Below are positions 55,849 through 63,897 of a DNA stretch of 64,000 bases, piece after piece. Source of the DNA: Rhodococcus sp. ARC_M5 (GTDB lineage Bacteria > Actinomycetota > Actinomycetes > Mycobacteriales > Mycobacteriaceae); NCBI RefSeq assembly GCF_022810405.1, contig NZ_JALGQE010000007.1:235227-299226 (forward strand). Reading direction: 5' to 3'. Position 1 is the stretch's first letter. Each line of letters opens with the position of its first letter. The notes below the pieces were generated by a model that saw only the letters and a list, made by a program, of their open reading frames with translations, ran no database searches and was not told the origin of the DNA. The position numbers and the translations under genes are program-made.

Positions 55849-56793
55849 TCAGTACAGCGCCGAAGCGAGCTTGCGCCGTGCAGAGACGACCAGCGGATCG
55901 GCCGAGTCGAACAACTCGAACAACTCGAGCAGACGGGTGCGCAGCGTAGTTCGGTCGTCGCCTGCACTGATCTTGATTCCGTCGATCAGACGAGCGAAGG
56001 CCTGCTCCGGTTGCTGACCGGCCATCTCGGCGTCCGCGGCATCGATCCGAGCCTGCACGTTTCCGGCGTCGGCATCGGCGACAGCAATTGCGTCGGGTGC
56101 CAGATTCTGTACTCGCGCGAGAAACTTGACCTGGCGCAACGCGGCGACAGCCTCTGTGTTCTTCGGTTCGGCGTCGATGATCGCTTGGTAGGCAGCTTCT
56201 GCCTTGTCGAAGTCGCCCTCGTCGATGGCCTCTTCGGCTGCGACGATCCGCGGATCCTCGATCTCGGGTTCCGGTTCGGCAGCCGCGACTCCGGGAGGCC
56301 CGGTGAGCTTTCCCGCAGTCGCCTGCTCGACGGCCTGTAGCCACTGACGCAGCTGCTCGTCCGACTGCGTTCCCTCGAAGTCGGCCAGCGGCTGACCGGC
56401 TGCAACGGCTACCACCGTCGGAATGGCTTTCACACCGAACGCCTGCGCGATCTGCGGATTGGAATCGACATCGACCCGCGCGAGCACCCACGTACCCGCG
56501 GCCTCAACGGCCAGTTGCCCGAGCTGACGCGTCAACGCCTGCGATTGCGGGGACCGGGCGGAACCGAGATCGACGATCACCGGGACCTGTGTGGATCGTT
56601 GCAGAACCTCGGCCTCGAACGTCGCCGCGGTCACGTCCACGATCGGTGCCAGTCCCCCGGCTTCACCGGCGGGCTCGGCCGCAGGAGCAGGTGCCGGACG
56701 GTCCTTCAGAACGGACAAGTCGACAGCACCGGCAATCGAGGCGGGGACGGCAGCTGACGGGCGGACGGGAGGACGGGAACCGGGTCGAGTCAC
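55849..56793 (-). CDS. Thioredoxin-fold / TPR protein without CXXC (Rv1324-like)
   Basis: A 314-residue protein. Residues about 50-160 form a thioredoxin fold (VIVDLGSARSPQSQALTRQL, VDVDSNPQIAQAFGVKAIPT), and the rest is helical with tetratricopeptide-like repeats (GDFDKAEAAYQAIIDAEP). The WCGPC active site is replaced by GSARSPQ, so both redox cysteines are absent and the protein is more likely a chaperone or adaptor of the YbbN/CnoX type than a reductase. It corresponds to Rv1324. It ends four bases from the convergent zinc peptidase gene. Confidence 0.88.
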   Translation of the reverse strand: MTRPGSRPPVRPSAAVPASIAGAVDLSVLKDRPAPAPAAEPAGEAGGLAPIVDVTAATFEAEVLQRSTQVPVIVDLGSARSPQSQALTRQLGQLAVEAAGTWVLARVDVDSNPQIAQAFGVKAIPTVVAVAAGQPLADFEGTQSDEQLRQWLQAVEQATAGKLTGPPGVAAAEPEPEIEDPRIVAAEEAIDEGDFDKAEAAYQAIIDAEPKNTEAVAALRQVKFLARVQNLAPDAIAVADADAGNVQARIDAADAEMAGQQPEQAFARLIDGIKISAGDDRTTLRTRLLELFELFDSADPLVVSARRKLASALY

Positions 56794-56840
56794 GTCCTAC
56801 AGTTTGTCACTAACCCGATGCGTCATCCACTGGCGGGCAG

Positions 56841-57203
56841 TCAGGACGGAACCTTCGCGTCGGCGACGGGCCGGCCGGTGCTCAGCTCGGCGAGGCGTCC
56901 GGTGCGCGCGGCCCAGATCTCGAAGACGACGGTGCCGAACGGGGGAAACGCCGCGACGAGTGCGAGCAAGGTCGCCTTGACGTCCCACTTCAGCTTCACT
57001 GCCGTCAGCACGGCGACGGCCAAGTACACGACGAACACGCCGCCATGGATCGGCCCGAAGATCTTGACGCCGATCTCGTTGCCGTCGGCGGGGATGTATT
57101 TGAAGGCCATGCCGATCAGCAGTCCGAGCCAGGTGAACGCTTCGAGCACGGCGACGAAACGGAAGCGTTTCGCTGTGCTGCTCAGGTCGAAGAAATTGGT
57201 CAT
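56841..57203 (-). CDS. DUF3817 membrane protein
   Basis: A 120-residue protein with three membrane segments and the DUF3817 features LEAFTWLGLLIGMAFKY, GPIHGGVFVVYLAVA and AAFPPFGTVVFE. It is a paralogue of the protein at 37731. It lies between the thiolase and the thioredoxin-fold gene on the same strand; a strong terminator hairpin separates it from the thiolase gene. Function unknown. Confidence 0.85.
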   Translation of the reverse strand: MTNFFDLSSTAKRFRFVAVLEAFTWLGLLIGMAFKYIPADGNEIGVKIFGPIHGGVFVVYLAVAVLTAVKLKWDVKATLLALVAAFPPFGTVVFEIWAARTGRLAELSTGRPVADAKVPS

Positions 57204-57236
57204 GCCCGCTATTGTGCCCGGTTTGCTACGACAGAA

Positions 57237-57277
57237 CGTAGTGGCTCTGGTCTCAGTTCTTCTCCAGAGCCACTACG
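57237..57277 (-). terminator. Rho-independent terminator after the thiolase gene
   Basis: CGTAGTGGCTCTGG (57237-57250) pairs perfectly with CCAGAGCCACTACG (57264-57277), a 14-bp stem. On the minus strand it is followed by TTCTGTCG. It lies just past the thiolase stop. Confidence 0.7.
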
Positions 57278-57281
57278 AGTC

Positions 57282-58472
57282 CTACTGCTTCGGTACTCGA
57301 ACGATGAGGGCGTCGCCCTGTCCACCGCCGCCGCACAGCGCGGCCGCGCCCACTCCGCCGCCGCGTCGCTGCAGCTCGAGAGCCAGATGCAGAGCAATGC
57401 GAGCTCCCGACATGCCGAGGGGATGCCCGATCGAGATCGCCCCACCGTTGACGTTCACGATCTCCGGATCGATGCCGAGTTCTCGTGTCGACGCGATTCC
57501 GACCGCCGCGAACGCCTCGTTGATCTCGACGACGTCGAGGTCCTTCGGATCGATGCCGTCCTTCTCGCATGCCTTGGCGATCGCGCGAGCCGGCTGCGAC
57601 TGCAGCGTGGAGTCGGGACCGGCCACCACACCGTGGGCACCGATCTCCGCGAGCCACGTCAGACCGAGCGACTCCGCCTTCTCCTTGCTCATCACCACAA
57701 CGGCGGCAGCACCGTCGGAGATCTGCGACGCCGAACCCGCGGTGACGGTGCCTGCCTTGTCGAAGGCAGGGCGAAGCTTGCCAAGGGAATCGACGGTGGT
57801 GTCGGCGCGAATGCCTTCGTCCGCGGTGAACTGGATCGGCTCGCCCTTGCGCTGCGGAATCGACACCGGGACCACTTCGTTGTCGAAGACGCCGTTCTTC
57901 CAGGCCGCAGCGGCCTTCTGATGCGACGCGGCGGCGAAGGTGTCCTGCTCTTCGCGAGTGATGACCTCGGTGTTCTGGTTGCGCTGCTCGGTGAGCGCAC
58001 CCATGGCCTGGTCGGTGAAGATGTCGTAGAGACCGTCGTACGCCAGGTGATCCCGCATCGTCACATCGCCGTACTTGAATCCCGCGCGCGACTTCTCGAG
58101 CATGTGCGGAGCCTGGGTCATCGACTCCTGGCCACCGGCGACGACGATCTCGAATTCTCCGGCGCGGACGAGCTGATCGGCCAGCGCGATGGCATCGACA
58201 CCGGACAAGCAGACCTTGTTGATCGTCAATGCGGGCACGGTCATCGGAATGCCGGCAGCAACAGCTGCCTGACGTGCCGGGATCTGGCCGGCTCCGGCGG
58301 TGAGAACCTGCCCCATGATGACGTAATCGACCTGATCCGGAGCAACACCGGCCTGCTCGAGTGCACCCTTGATGGCGATCCCGCCGAGGTCCGATCCCGA
58401 GAAGTCCTTGAGTGCGCCCGAGAAGCGCCCGACCGGCGTGCGAGCACCGGCGACGATGACTGTTGTGGTCAC
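57282..58472 (-). CDS. fadA4: Acetyl-CoA C-acetyltransferase (thiolase)
   Basis: A 396-residue thiolase of the biosynthetic/degradative acetoacetyl-CoA type, corresponding to fadA4 (Rv1323). Features: N-terminal [17 protein letters not shown], nucleophile cysteine in [12 protein letters not shown] (near residue 90), [19 protein letters not shown] (His) and [12 protein letters not shown] (second Cys). GTG at 58472 has GGAGG six bases upstream. It is divergent from the methylmalonyl-CoA epimerase gene, an arrangement conserved in mycobacteria. Confidence 0.94.
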   Translation of the reverse strand: MTTTVIVAGARTPVGRFSGALKDFSGSDLGGIAIKGALEQAGVAPDQVDYVIMGQVLTAGAGQIPARQAAVAAGIPMTVPALTINKVCLSGVDAIALADQLVRAGEFEIVVAGGQESMTQAPHMLEKSRAGFKYGDVTMRDHLAYDGLYDIFTDQAMGALTEQRNQNTEVITREEQDTFAAASHQKAAAAWKNGVFDNEVVPVSIPQRKGEPIQFTADEGIRADTTVDSLGKLRPAFDKAGTVTAGSASQISDGAAAVVVMSKEKAESLGLTWLAEIGAHGVVAGPDSTLQSQPARAIAKACEKDGIDPKDLDVVEINEAFAAVGIASTRELGIDPEIVNVNGGAISIGHPLGMSGARIALHLALELQRRGGGVGAAALCGGGGQGDALIVRVPKQ

Positions 58473-58570
58473 GATTTCCTCCGAAAGTGTGAAGACGGCC
58501 TTGTCGAGATCAACGCTCCGACGCCGCCTGCCGATACCGGCCGGGCGAAGCACCGAAACGCAGCTGGCGC

Positions 58571-58576
58571 TAACGT
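58571..58576 (+). promoter_or_regulatory. -10 box of leaderless epimerase gene
   Basis: TAACGT, seven bases before the ATG at 58584. Confidence 0.55.
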
Positions 58577-58583
58577 CATGGCC

Positions 58584-59060
58584 ATGACCTCCAGCACGCA
58601 GTCTTACACGGGAGCCCCGCTGCGCTCCGACCTGGTGACGGCTATCGACCACGCGGGTGTCGCGGTGCCCGATCTCGACGCCGCCATCGCCTGGTACACC
58701 GATCACCTCGGGATGGTTGCGGTGCACGAAGAGATCAACGAGGAACAGGGCGTGCGGGAGGCGATGCTCTCGTTCCCCGGAGCACCGGAGAAGTCCGCTG
58801 CACTGCAGTTGCTCGCCCCGATCGATGAGTCGTCCACCATCGCCAAGTTCATCGGCCGCAACGGCCCGGGACTGCAGCAGCTGGCGTACCGCGTCACCGA
58901 CATCGACGAGATCTCGACCGAGCTACGCGCTCGCGGCGTTCGGTTGCTGTACGACGCCCCGCGCCGTGGCACCGCCGATTCTCGGATCAACTTCGTCCAC
59001 CCCAAGGACGCCGGTGGCGTGCTCATCGAACTCGTCGAACCGAACCCCGACGCGCACTGA
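58584..59060 (+). CDS. mce: Methylmalonyl-CoA epimerase
   Basis: A 158-residue VOC-fold (glyoxalase-like) enzyme that interconverts R- and S-methylmalonyl-CoA in propionate metabolism. Features: [19 protein letters not shown] (metal His), [21 protein letters not shown] and the C-terminal VLIELVEP (metal Glu). Where many epimerases have HH after GL, this protein has QQ, apparently shared by actinobacterial members such as Rv1322A. ATG at 58584 follows a -10 box by seven bases; an earlier ATG at 58578 is in frame. Confidence 0.92.
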   Translation: MTSSTQSYTGAPLRSDLVTAIDHAGVAVPDLDAAIAWYTDHLGMVAVHEEINEEQGVREAMLSFPGAPEKSAALQLLAPIDESSTIAKFIGRNGPGLQQLAYRVTDIDEISTELRARGVRLLYDAPRRGTADSRINFVHPKDAGGVLIELVEPNPDAH

Positions 59061-59106
59061 TCGAACTCTGTGAATCAGCCGTATGGCTCTCTACTTGACT
59101 CACCGG

Positions 59107-59112
59107 TAAATT
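59107..59112 (+). promoter_or_regulatory. -10 box of leaderless DivIVA-like gene
   Basis: TAAATT, seven bases before the ATG at 59120. Confidence 0.6.
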
Positions 59113-59119
59113 GACGGCC

Positions 59120-60070
59120 ATGGCCATCGATCATGAGCGCACCTCCGCGGTGCAACTTCCCTTTTCCATCGTCCGGAAGGGGTTCGATCGCGACGAAGTC
59201 ACCAACTACTTCGAGCGGTTCGACGCCGAACTACGGCTGACGACCGCCGATCGTGATGCAGCTGCAGCGCAGGCGCGTGATCTGGCGAAGCAACTCGACG
59301 ACGCTCGAGACGAGATCGACGAACTCCGCAAGGACATCGATCGCTTGTCGGTTCCGCCCACCACCGCGGAGGGCATGAGCGACCGAATCTCGCGCATGCT
59401 GCGGCTGGCGTCGGACGAGGCATCCGAGGTCCGCGCGAAAGCGCACTCGGAGTCCGAGGAAATGATCTCGGTTGCGCAGCAGGAAAGTGCACGTCTGCGC
59501 GGACGGCACGAGTCGCTGGTGGCCGAACTCGAAGAGCGCCGGACGGCACTCGAGGCCGAGCACGAGCAGACCATGGCCCAGGCGCGTACCGAGGCGGCTC
59601 GCGTGGTCGAGGCCGCGCAGGCCGAACGCGACAAGCTGGCCGCCGAATCCGAGGCCAAGCGCGCCGAGGTTCAGGAGGACTTCGAGATCACGATGGCCGA
59701 GCGCCGCACCAAGGTCCTCTCCGCCCTCGAAGAGCTCGAAGCGTCGAGCAAGTCCGATGCCGCCCGCCGCATCGAAGAGGCGACAACCGAGGCTGCGCGA
59801 CGGCTTCAGTCCGCCAGCGAACAGGCCGAGCGGCGGATCGCGCACTCCAAGGAACTGGCCGAGGAACTGCGTGTACTGCGCAGTCGAGTGCTGGCCCAGC
59901 TGCTCGGAATTCGCGGTCAGCTCGATTCGGTACCGGCGATGCTCGCCTCGGTCAATCGAGAGAGCGAACTACTCGACAATCCCGACCCGACCGCGATCCT
60001 GAAGAAGGAAGAGGAGAAAGCTGCAGCGAAGGCCGAGGACGAGAAGGAATCGGCTGACTCCACGTCCTGA
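59120..60070 (+). CDS. DivIVA-like coiled-coil protein
   Basis: A 316-residue protein. The N-terminal 30 residues (FSIVRKGFDRDEVTNYFERF) resemble the DivIVA/GpsB membrane-binding motif. From about residue 40 to 255 it is a nearly continuous coiled coil rich in Ala, Glu, Arg and Lys, with an acidic lysine-rich tail. Such proteins are often labelled cellulose-binding or Scy-like in actinobacteria and act in polar growth or division scaffolding; the exact role is unknown. The ATG is chosen by its -10 box. Confidence 0.8.
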   Translation: MAIDHERTSAVQLPFSIVRKGFDRDEVTNYFERFDAELRLTTADRDAAAAQARDLAKQLDDARDEIDELRKDIDRLSVPPTTAEGMSDRISRMLRLASDEASEVRAKAHSESEEMISVAQQESARLRGRHESLVAELEERRTALEAEHEQTMAQARTEAARVVEAAQAERDKLAAESEAKRAEVQEDFEITMAERRTKVLSALEELEASSKSDAARRIEEATTEAARRLQSASEQAERRIAHSKELAEELRVLRSRVLAQLLGIRGQLDSVPAMLASVNRESELLDNPDPTAILKKEEEKAAAKAEDEKESADSTS

Positions 60071-60100
60071 CTCTTTTCGTCCTGCGCCTGGCCTCCCCCG

Positions 60101-60418
60101 CTACGACCACCTGCGGGTGAGGCCTCGCGTATTTCGGCCCGACCAACACCCGGTGTGCCAATGCCGACGATTGTCTGCACCGCCGAAGTCGTCCGACGGC
60201 CACGCAACGATGTGCGCGACGCCCGGCCGCACCTCGTGATCGCAGCCGGGACAGCGATAGGTCTTGACCGCCTTGGCACCCGGGACCATGCGCGTCGTGT
60301 AGGTGTCTCCGTCCGGACCGACCTCGACCCGGTTGCCACCCAGCACGGAATCGGTGGGCGGACCGAGATCACTCGGACCGCTCCGATTCGGTCTGCGGGG
60401 CTGATTACGACGAGGCAC
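60101..60418 (-). CDS. Small zinc-ribbon-like protein downstream of nucS
   Basis: A 105-residue protein with a basic, disordered N-terminus (VPRRNQPRRPNRSGP) and a cysteine/histidine motif: TYRCPGCDHEVRPGVAHIV, then RRHWHTGCW, which could bind one zinc. Homologues next to nucS are often labelled ATP/GTP-binding, but no nucleotide motif is visible. GTG at 60418 lies six bases after a TACACT -10 box. Its position next to nucS across actinobacteria hints at a DNA-related role, by inference only. Confidence 0.75.
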   Translation of the reverse strand: MPRRNQPRRPNRSGPSDLGPPTDSVLGGNRVEVGPDGDTYTTRMVPGAKAVKTYRCPGCDHEVRPGVAHIVAWPSDDFGGADNRRHWHTGCWSGRNTRGLTRRWS

Positions 60419-60424
60419 TCGTCC

Positions 60425-60430
60425 AGTGTA
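60425..60430 (-). promoter_or_regulatory. -10 box of leaderless zinc-ribbon gene
   Basis: TACACT on the minus strand, six bases before the GTG at 60418, in the short gap after nucS. Confidence 0.55.
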
Positions 60431-60459
60431 GAGAACGGGTCGACCGATACCGACAGTCG

Positions 60460-61131
60460 TCAGAAAAGACGGAACTCGGTACTGTCGGTTCCCCGTAGGA
60501 CGTCGTAGTCGAGTGTGAGACAACGAATACCGCGATCGGTGGCCAGTGTCTTCGCCTGCGGCTTGATGACCTGCGCAGCGAACACTCCGCTGACCGGAGC
60601 CAGCAGGGGATCACGATTGAGCAGCTCCAGATAACGAGTCAGCTGTTCGACGCCGTCGATCTCACCGCGCCGCTTGATCTCCACTGCCACTGTTCCGCCA
60701 TCTGCGTTCCGGCACAGCAGATCCACCGGTCCGATGGCCGTCATGTATTCACGACGAACGAGCGTGTAGCCATCGCCCAACGTGCTGACGTGCTCGGCCA
60801 ACAACTCTTGAAGATGGGCCTCCACACCGTCTTTCACCAACCCGGGATCGATGCCGAGCTCGTGACTCGAGTCGAGCTCGACGTCGTCGATGGTGATGCG
60901 AAGTTCCTCGCCGGCCTTGTTGGTGACGATCCACTTGATCGTCTCGCCCTCGGTGGTCTCGACCGTCCAGCAGGGCGGAGACATCCAGTTGAGCGGTTTG
61001 TAGGCCCGGTCGTCCGCGTGCACGCTCACCGATCCGTCGGACTTGACGAGGAGCAGGCGACGAGCGGACGGAAGGTGTGCGGTGAGGCGGCCGACGTAGT
61101 CGACTTGGCAACGAGCAATAACTAGACGCAC
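60460..61131 (-). CDS. nucS: Endonuclease NucS (mismatch-specific EndoMS)
   Basis: A 223-residue nuclease that performs non-canonical mismatch repair in actinobacteria, which lack MutS/MutL. The N-terminal DNA-binding domain ([20 protein letters not shown]) precedes a PD-(D/E)xK domain with GPVDLLCRN and [13 protein letters not shown]. The C-terminal EFRLF is a likely sliding-clamp contact. GTG at 61131 is six bases after a TAAGGT -10 box. Corresponds to Rv1321. Confidence 0.95.
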   Translation of the reverse strand: MRLVIARCQVDYVGRLTAHLPSARRLLLVKSDGSVSVHADDRAYKPLNWMSPPCWTVETTEGETIKWIVTNKAGEELRITIDDVELDSSHELGIDPGLVKDGVEAHLQELLAEHVSTLGDGYTLVRREYMTAIGPVDLLCRNADGGTVAVEIKRRGEIDGVEQLTRYLELLNRDPLLAPVSGVFAAQVIKPQAKTLATDRGIRCLTLDYDVLRGTDSTEFRLF

Positions 61132-61137
61132 TCGACC

Positions 61138-61143
61138 ACCTTA
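61138..61143 (-). promoter_or_regulatory. -10 box of leaderless nucS
   Basis: TAAGGT on the minus strand, six bases before the GTG at 61131; back to back with the adenylate cyclase promoter (TAGTCT, 61160-61165, plus strand). Confidence 0.6.
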
Positions 61144-61174
61144 AGGCAGGACCCCCCGTTAGTCTGTGACGACC

Positions 61175-62764
61175 ATGCCGCAACTGAGACGATCTGCCGC
61201 TCCCCTGGGTTCCCGACTGCTCGGCGACACCTCCGAGTCGCCACGTCGACGACGGATCCGAATTCAGCTGCTGCTGACCGTCTTCTTGGTCCTGTCGAAC
61301 TTGATCGGCGCGGTCATCGTGGGCGTTCTGATCAGTGTCGTGGTTCCGGGCCCGGACGTCCTGGACATGGATCGATACTGGTGGGTCAATTTCATCGTCG
61401 TGCCGGTTTACGTCTTTCTCGCCTTCCTGGTCGGCGTCGTCTGGGGAACCACAAGCGCGCTGAGCAGCCTGCGGTGGGGCATCGAGGATCGTCGACCGAC
61501 ACGATCCGAGCAGGTCGCGACTCTCGCCATGCCGTGGCGCCTGACGCGCATGCAGGTCGCACTGTGGACCGGCGCGTTGATCCTGCTGACCACGATCGAC
61601 GGCATCATCGATCCTCAGGCGATACCCAAAGTTGCGTTCACGATCGCCGCGGGCGGCACAGTCGTCTGCGCTTTCAGCTACCTGCTCAGTGAGTTCGCGC
61701 TTCGCCCCATTGCGGCTCGGGCGCTCGAGGCAGGCGATCCACGTCGTATCCGGATCGCCGGTGTCATGGGACGGTCGATCCTGTCGTGGTTGTTGGGGAC
61801 CGGTGTTCCGGTCTCCGGACTGATGATGATCGCGGTCTTCCGCTTCCTCAGACCCGAGACGAGCGCCAACCAGCTCGCCGTCTCCATCCTTGCGCTCGGC
61901 GGAATCACCATCATCTTCGGTTTCGCATTGACAGTGCTCGGCGGATTCGCAACTACCTCGCCCATCAACAACGTACGGGCGGGGATGGCCGAGGTGGAGA
62001 AGGGCAACATGGACGTCCGCCTCGCGGTGTACGACGGCACCGAACTCGGTGAGCTCCAGAGCGGATTCAACCGGATGGCCGACGGGGTGCGCGACCGGGA
62101 GAAGATCCGCGACCTCTTCGGTAGGCACGTCGGCCATGAGGTTGCCGAAAAGGCACTGCAGTCCGACAGCGAACTCGGCGGACAGGAACGGGACATCGCG
62201 GTGTTCTTCATCGACCTCGTGGGTTCGACCGAGCTGGCAGCATCCCGGCCCCCTACCGAGGTCGTGGACCTACTCAATCGATTCTTCGCCGTGGTCGTCG
62301 ACGAGGTCGACGACCACGGGGGTTTCATCAACAAATTCGAGGGCGACGCTGCGCTGGCAATCTTCGGAGCTCCCAACGAAATCACCGACCACTGCGGCTC
62401 CGCATTGGCCGCAGCACGAGCCATTGCCCGACGGTTGCTGGTCGAAGTCCCCGAATGCAGTGCCGCAGTGGGCGTTGCGGCGGGACGCGCAGTCGCCGGC
62501 AACGTCGGTGCGAAGTCCCGATTCGAGTACACGGTCATCGGAGATCCGGTGAACGAAGCCGCTCGCCTCTCCGAGCTGGCGAAGAACGCTCCAGGGGCGA
62601 TCCTTGCGTCCAAGACCGCAGTAGACGGTGCCGCCGACGACGAGGCGCATCGTTGGGAATTCGGTGATGCAGTCACCCTGCGCGGACGGTCTGCGGAAAC
62701 AGTTCTCGCAAATCCGAAGGACGTCAAGGTCGCGGCGGACAAGCCCGAAGCCGTTCACGCCTGA
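61175..62764 (+). CDS. Membrane adenylate cyclase with HAMP domain
   Basis: A 529-residue class III nucleotidyl cyclase related to Rv1318c-Rv1320c. The N-terminal half has about six membrane helices (a CHASE-like or MASE-type sensor). A HAMP linker follows (about residues 265-315, GMAEVEKGNMDVRLAVYDGT), then the catalytic domain: VFFIDLVGSTELAA (metal Asp), KFEGDAALAIFG (second metal Asp) and YTVIGDPVNEAARL (Asn/Arg of transition state). It makes cyclic AMP from ATP. ATG at 61175 is nine bases after a TAGTCT box; GTG at 61166 is in frame. Confidence 0.92.
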   Translation: MPQLRRSAAPLGSRLLGDTSESPRRRRIRIQLLLTVFLVLSNLIGAVIVGVLISVVVPGPDVLDMDRYWWVNFIVVPVYVFLAFLVGVVWGTTSALSSLRWGIEDRRPTRSEQVATLAMPWRLTRMQVALWTGALILLTTIDGIIDPQAIPKVAFTIAAGGTVVCAFSYLLSEFALRPIAARALEAGDPRRIRIAGVMGRSILSWLLGTGVPVSGLMMIAVFRFLRPETSANQLAVSILALGGITIIFGFALTVLGGFATTSPINNVRAGMAEVEKGNMDVRLAVYDGTELGELQSGFNRMADGVRDREKIRDLFGRHVGHEVAEKALQSDSELGGQERDIAVFFIDLVGSTELAASRPPTEVVDLLNRFFAVVVDEVDDHGGFINKFEGDAALAIFGAPNEITDHCGSALAAARAIARRLLVEVPECSAAVGVAAGRAVAGNVGAKSRFEYTVIGDPVNEAARLSELAKNAPGAILASKTAVDGAADDEAHRWEFGDAVTLRGRSAETVLANPKDVKVAADKPEAVHA

Positions 62765-62853
62765 CCCGATCGTTGGGCTCAGTAGGCGTAGTGCCCTGCG
62801 TCCCTGCCGTTTTCATCTTTGACGACTCGGCCTTCTATTGCCCGGTCCCCCTC

Positions 62854-62937
62854 GCAAACGCGCTCGCGTTTGTCGAACGCTCACGAAATCGCTGACGATT
62901 CTGCGCGCGCCTTGCGAAGGCGAGCGCGTCTGCAGAA
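62854..62937. repeat. 84-bp repeat, copy A (diverged)
   Basis: The most diverged unit. It keeps the left end GCAAACGCGCTCGCGTTTGT, the central ATTCTGCGCGCG block and a GC-rich right end. Same length as the other copies when aligned without gaps. Confidence 0.6.
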
Positions 62938-63026
62938 TCCAGGTGTTGCGTAAGCCCGCCTACCCTCACCGCCACGCCTCGATAGCAGTAATCGAGTTGT
63001 TGGGGTTCAGTCCGGTTCGGCGGCCC

Positions 63027-63110
63027 GCAAACGCGCGCGCATTTGCCAGGTGCTCGCAGTCTGGTCTCACGGTTCTGCTCGCGTCTGGCAAACGCGCACG
63101 CGTTTGCGAC
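63027..63110. repeat. 84-bp repeat, copy B
   Basis: The best preserved unit. Its 21-bp ends (63027-63047 and 63087-63107) are inverted repeats of each other with 19 of 21 matches, and each end is itself nearly palindromic (AAACGCG...CGCGTTT). The interior CTGGTCTCACGGTTCTGCTC is shared with copy C. Confidence 0.85.
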
Positions 63111-63186
63111 CAGGGTGGGGGGTGACAGGAACGAGTCGACGATCGGCACTATTGGCGGCGACGTGGAGCTGGAACCTCTGGTTTAT

Positions 63187-63270
63187 GCGAATGCGCGCGC
63201 GTTTGTCAGGTGCGCGCAGTCTGGTCTCACGGTTCTGCTCGCGTCTGGCGAGTGCGCTCGCGTTTGCGAC
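63187..63270. repeat. 84-bp repeat, copy C
   Basis: Same length as copy B, starting 160 bp after it, with an identical central segment from GTCTGGTCTCACG to CGCGTCTGG. Its ends have changed AAACG to GAATG and CAAACG to CGAGTG. Confidence 0.85.
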
Positions 63271-63359
63271 GGGGGTTGGAGTTGGCGAGGCAGGTGCCCG
63301 GCGTCAGGGGCCGGCCCTGTCCAGGATGGCCGGAGCCGCGGCCGCCCTGCCTGGCTTGT

Positions 63360-63443
63360 GCGAACGCGCGCGCGTTTGTCAGGTGCGCGCGGTCTGGTGT
63401 CGCTGTTCTGCTCGCGTCTGGCGAGTGCGCTCGCGTGTGCGAC
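63360..63443. repeat. 84-bp repeat, copy D
   Basis: Starts 173 bp after copy C, with the same ends as C apart from a few bases and a slightly changed centre (GGTGTCGCTG). Confidence 0.85.
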
Positions 63444-63576
63444 CCGGGTGGGGGCGAGACACGCGCCCGCATCACAATGATCGGACTTGCGGTGCAGATG
63501 TCGGAGCCCTGGAATTCAGGGATACCGAATACGGACAAGGCCACGAATACTGTTGCAGCAGTAACGGTTTCGAATG

Positions 63577-63612
63577 CAAACAACCCCCGACCGTGAGGTC
63601 GGGGGTTGTTTG
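63577..63612 (-). terminator. rRNA operon terminator
   Basis: CAAACAACCCCCGACC pairs with GGTCGGGGGTTGTTTG around GTGA, a 16-bp perfect stem, immediately after the 5S gene on the minus strand. Confidence 0.9.
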
Positions 63613-63623
63613 GTTCAAGTTGT

Positions 63624-63742
63624 GTTCGGCGGTGTCCTACTCTCCCACACCCTGTCGAGTGCAGTACCATCGGCGCTGGAGGGCTTAGCTTCCGGGTTCG
63701 GAATGGGACCGGGCGTTTCCCCTCCGCTATGGCCGCCGTAAC
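63624..63742 (-). rRNA. rrf: 5S ribosomal RNA
   Basis: About 119 nt. On the minus strand it begins GTTACGGCGGCCATAGCGGA and contains CGCCCGGTCCCATTCCGAAC, the universal 5S segments, and ends GGACACCGCCGAAC, which pairs with the 5' end. Confidence 0.95.
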
Positions 63743-63897
63743 TCTGTGAAACAGTGTCACGAGCGGTCTCAGTCGGAGAACACACTCCCTCACATGTGCT
63801 GTCAGGGGTCGTGTTTCGTCATGGACCTGTATTCGATTGTGTTTGCTGAATCAACTCGTGTGTTGTTTCAGATATTGCACAGTGGACGCGTAGCTTC

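Larger units (their letters stand above)
62765..63576. other. Non-coding region with a repeat array
   Basis: About 810 bases without a supported gene between the adenylate cyclase and the rRNA operon terminator. Four diverged copies of an 84-bp repeat sit here; all longer frames in this stretch are built from the repeats. The parts between the copies show no recognisable feature. Confidence 0.7.

Noticed and set aside
62854..63443. Possible CRISPR array
   Set aside because: Repeats are 84 bp, diverged, and spaced unevenly with 76-89 bp spacers; there are no cas genes in the window.
63043..63793. Several overlapping frames on both strands through the 84-bp repeats
   Set aside because: Their repeated peptide blocks simply translate the DNA repeat; they have no start signals, and the frames run on into the 5S gene.
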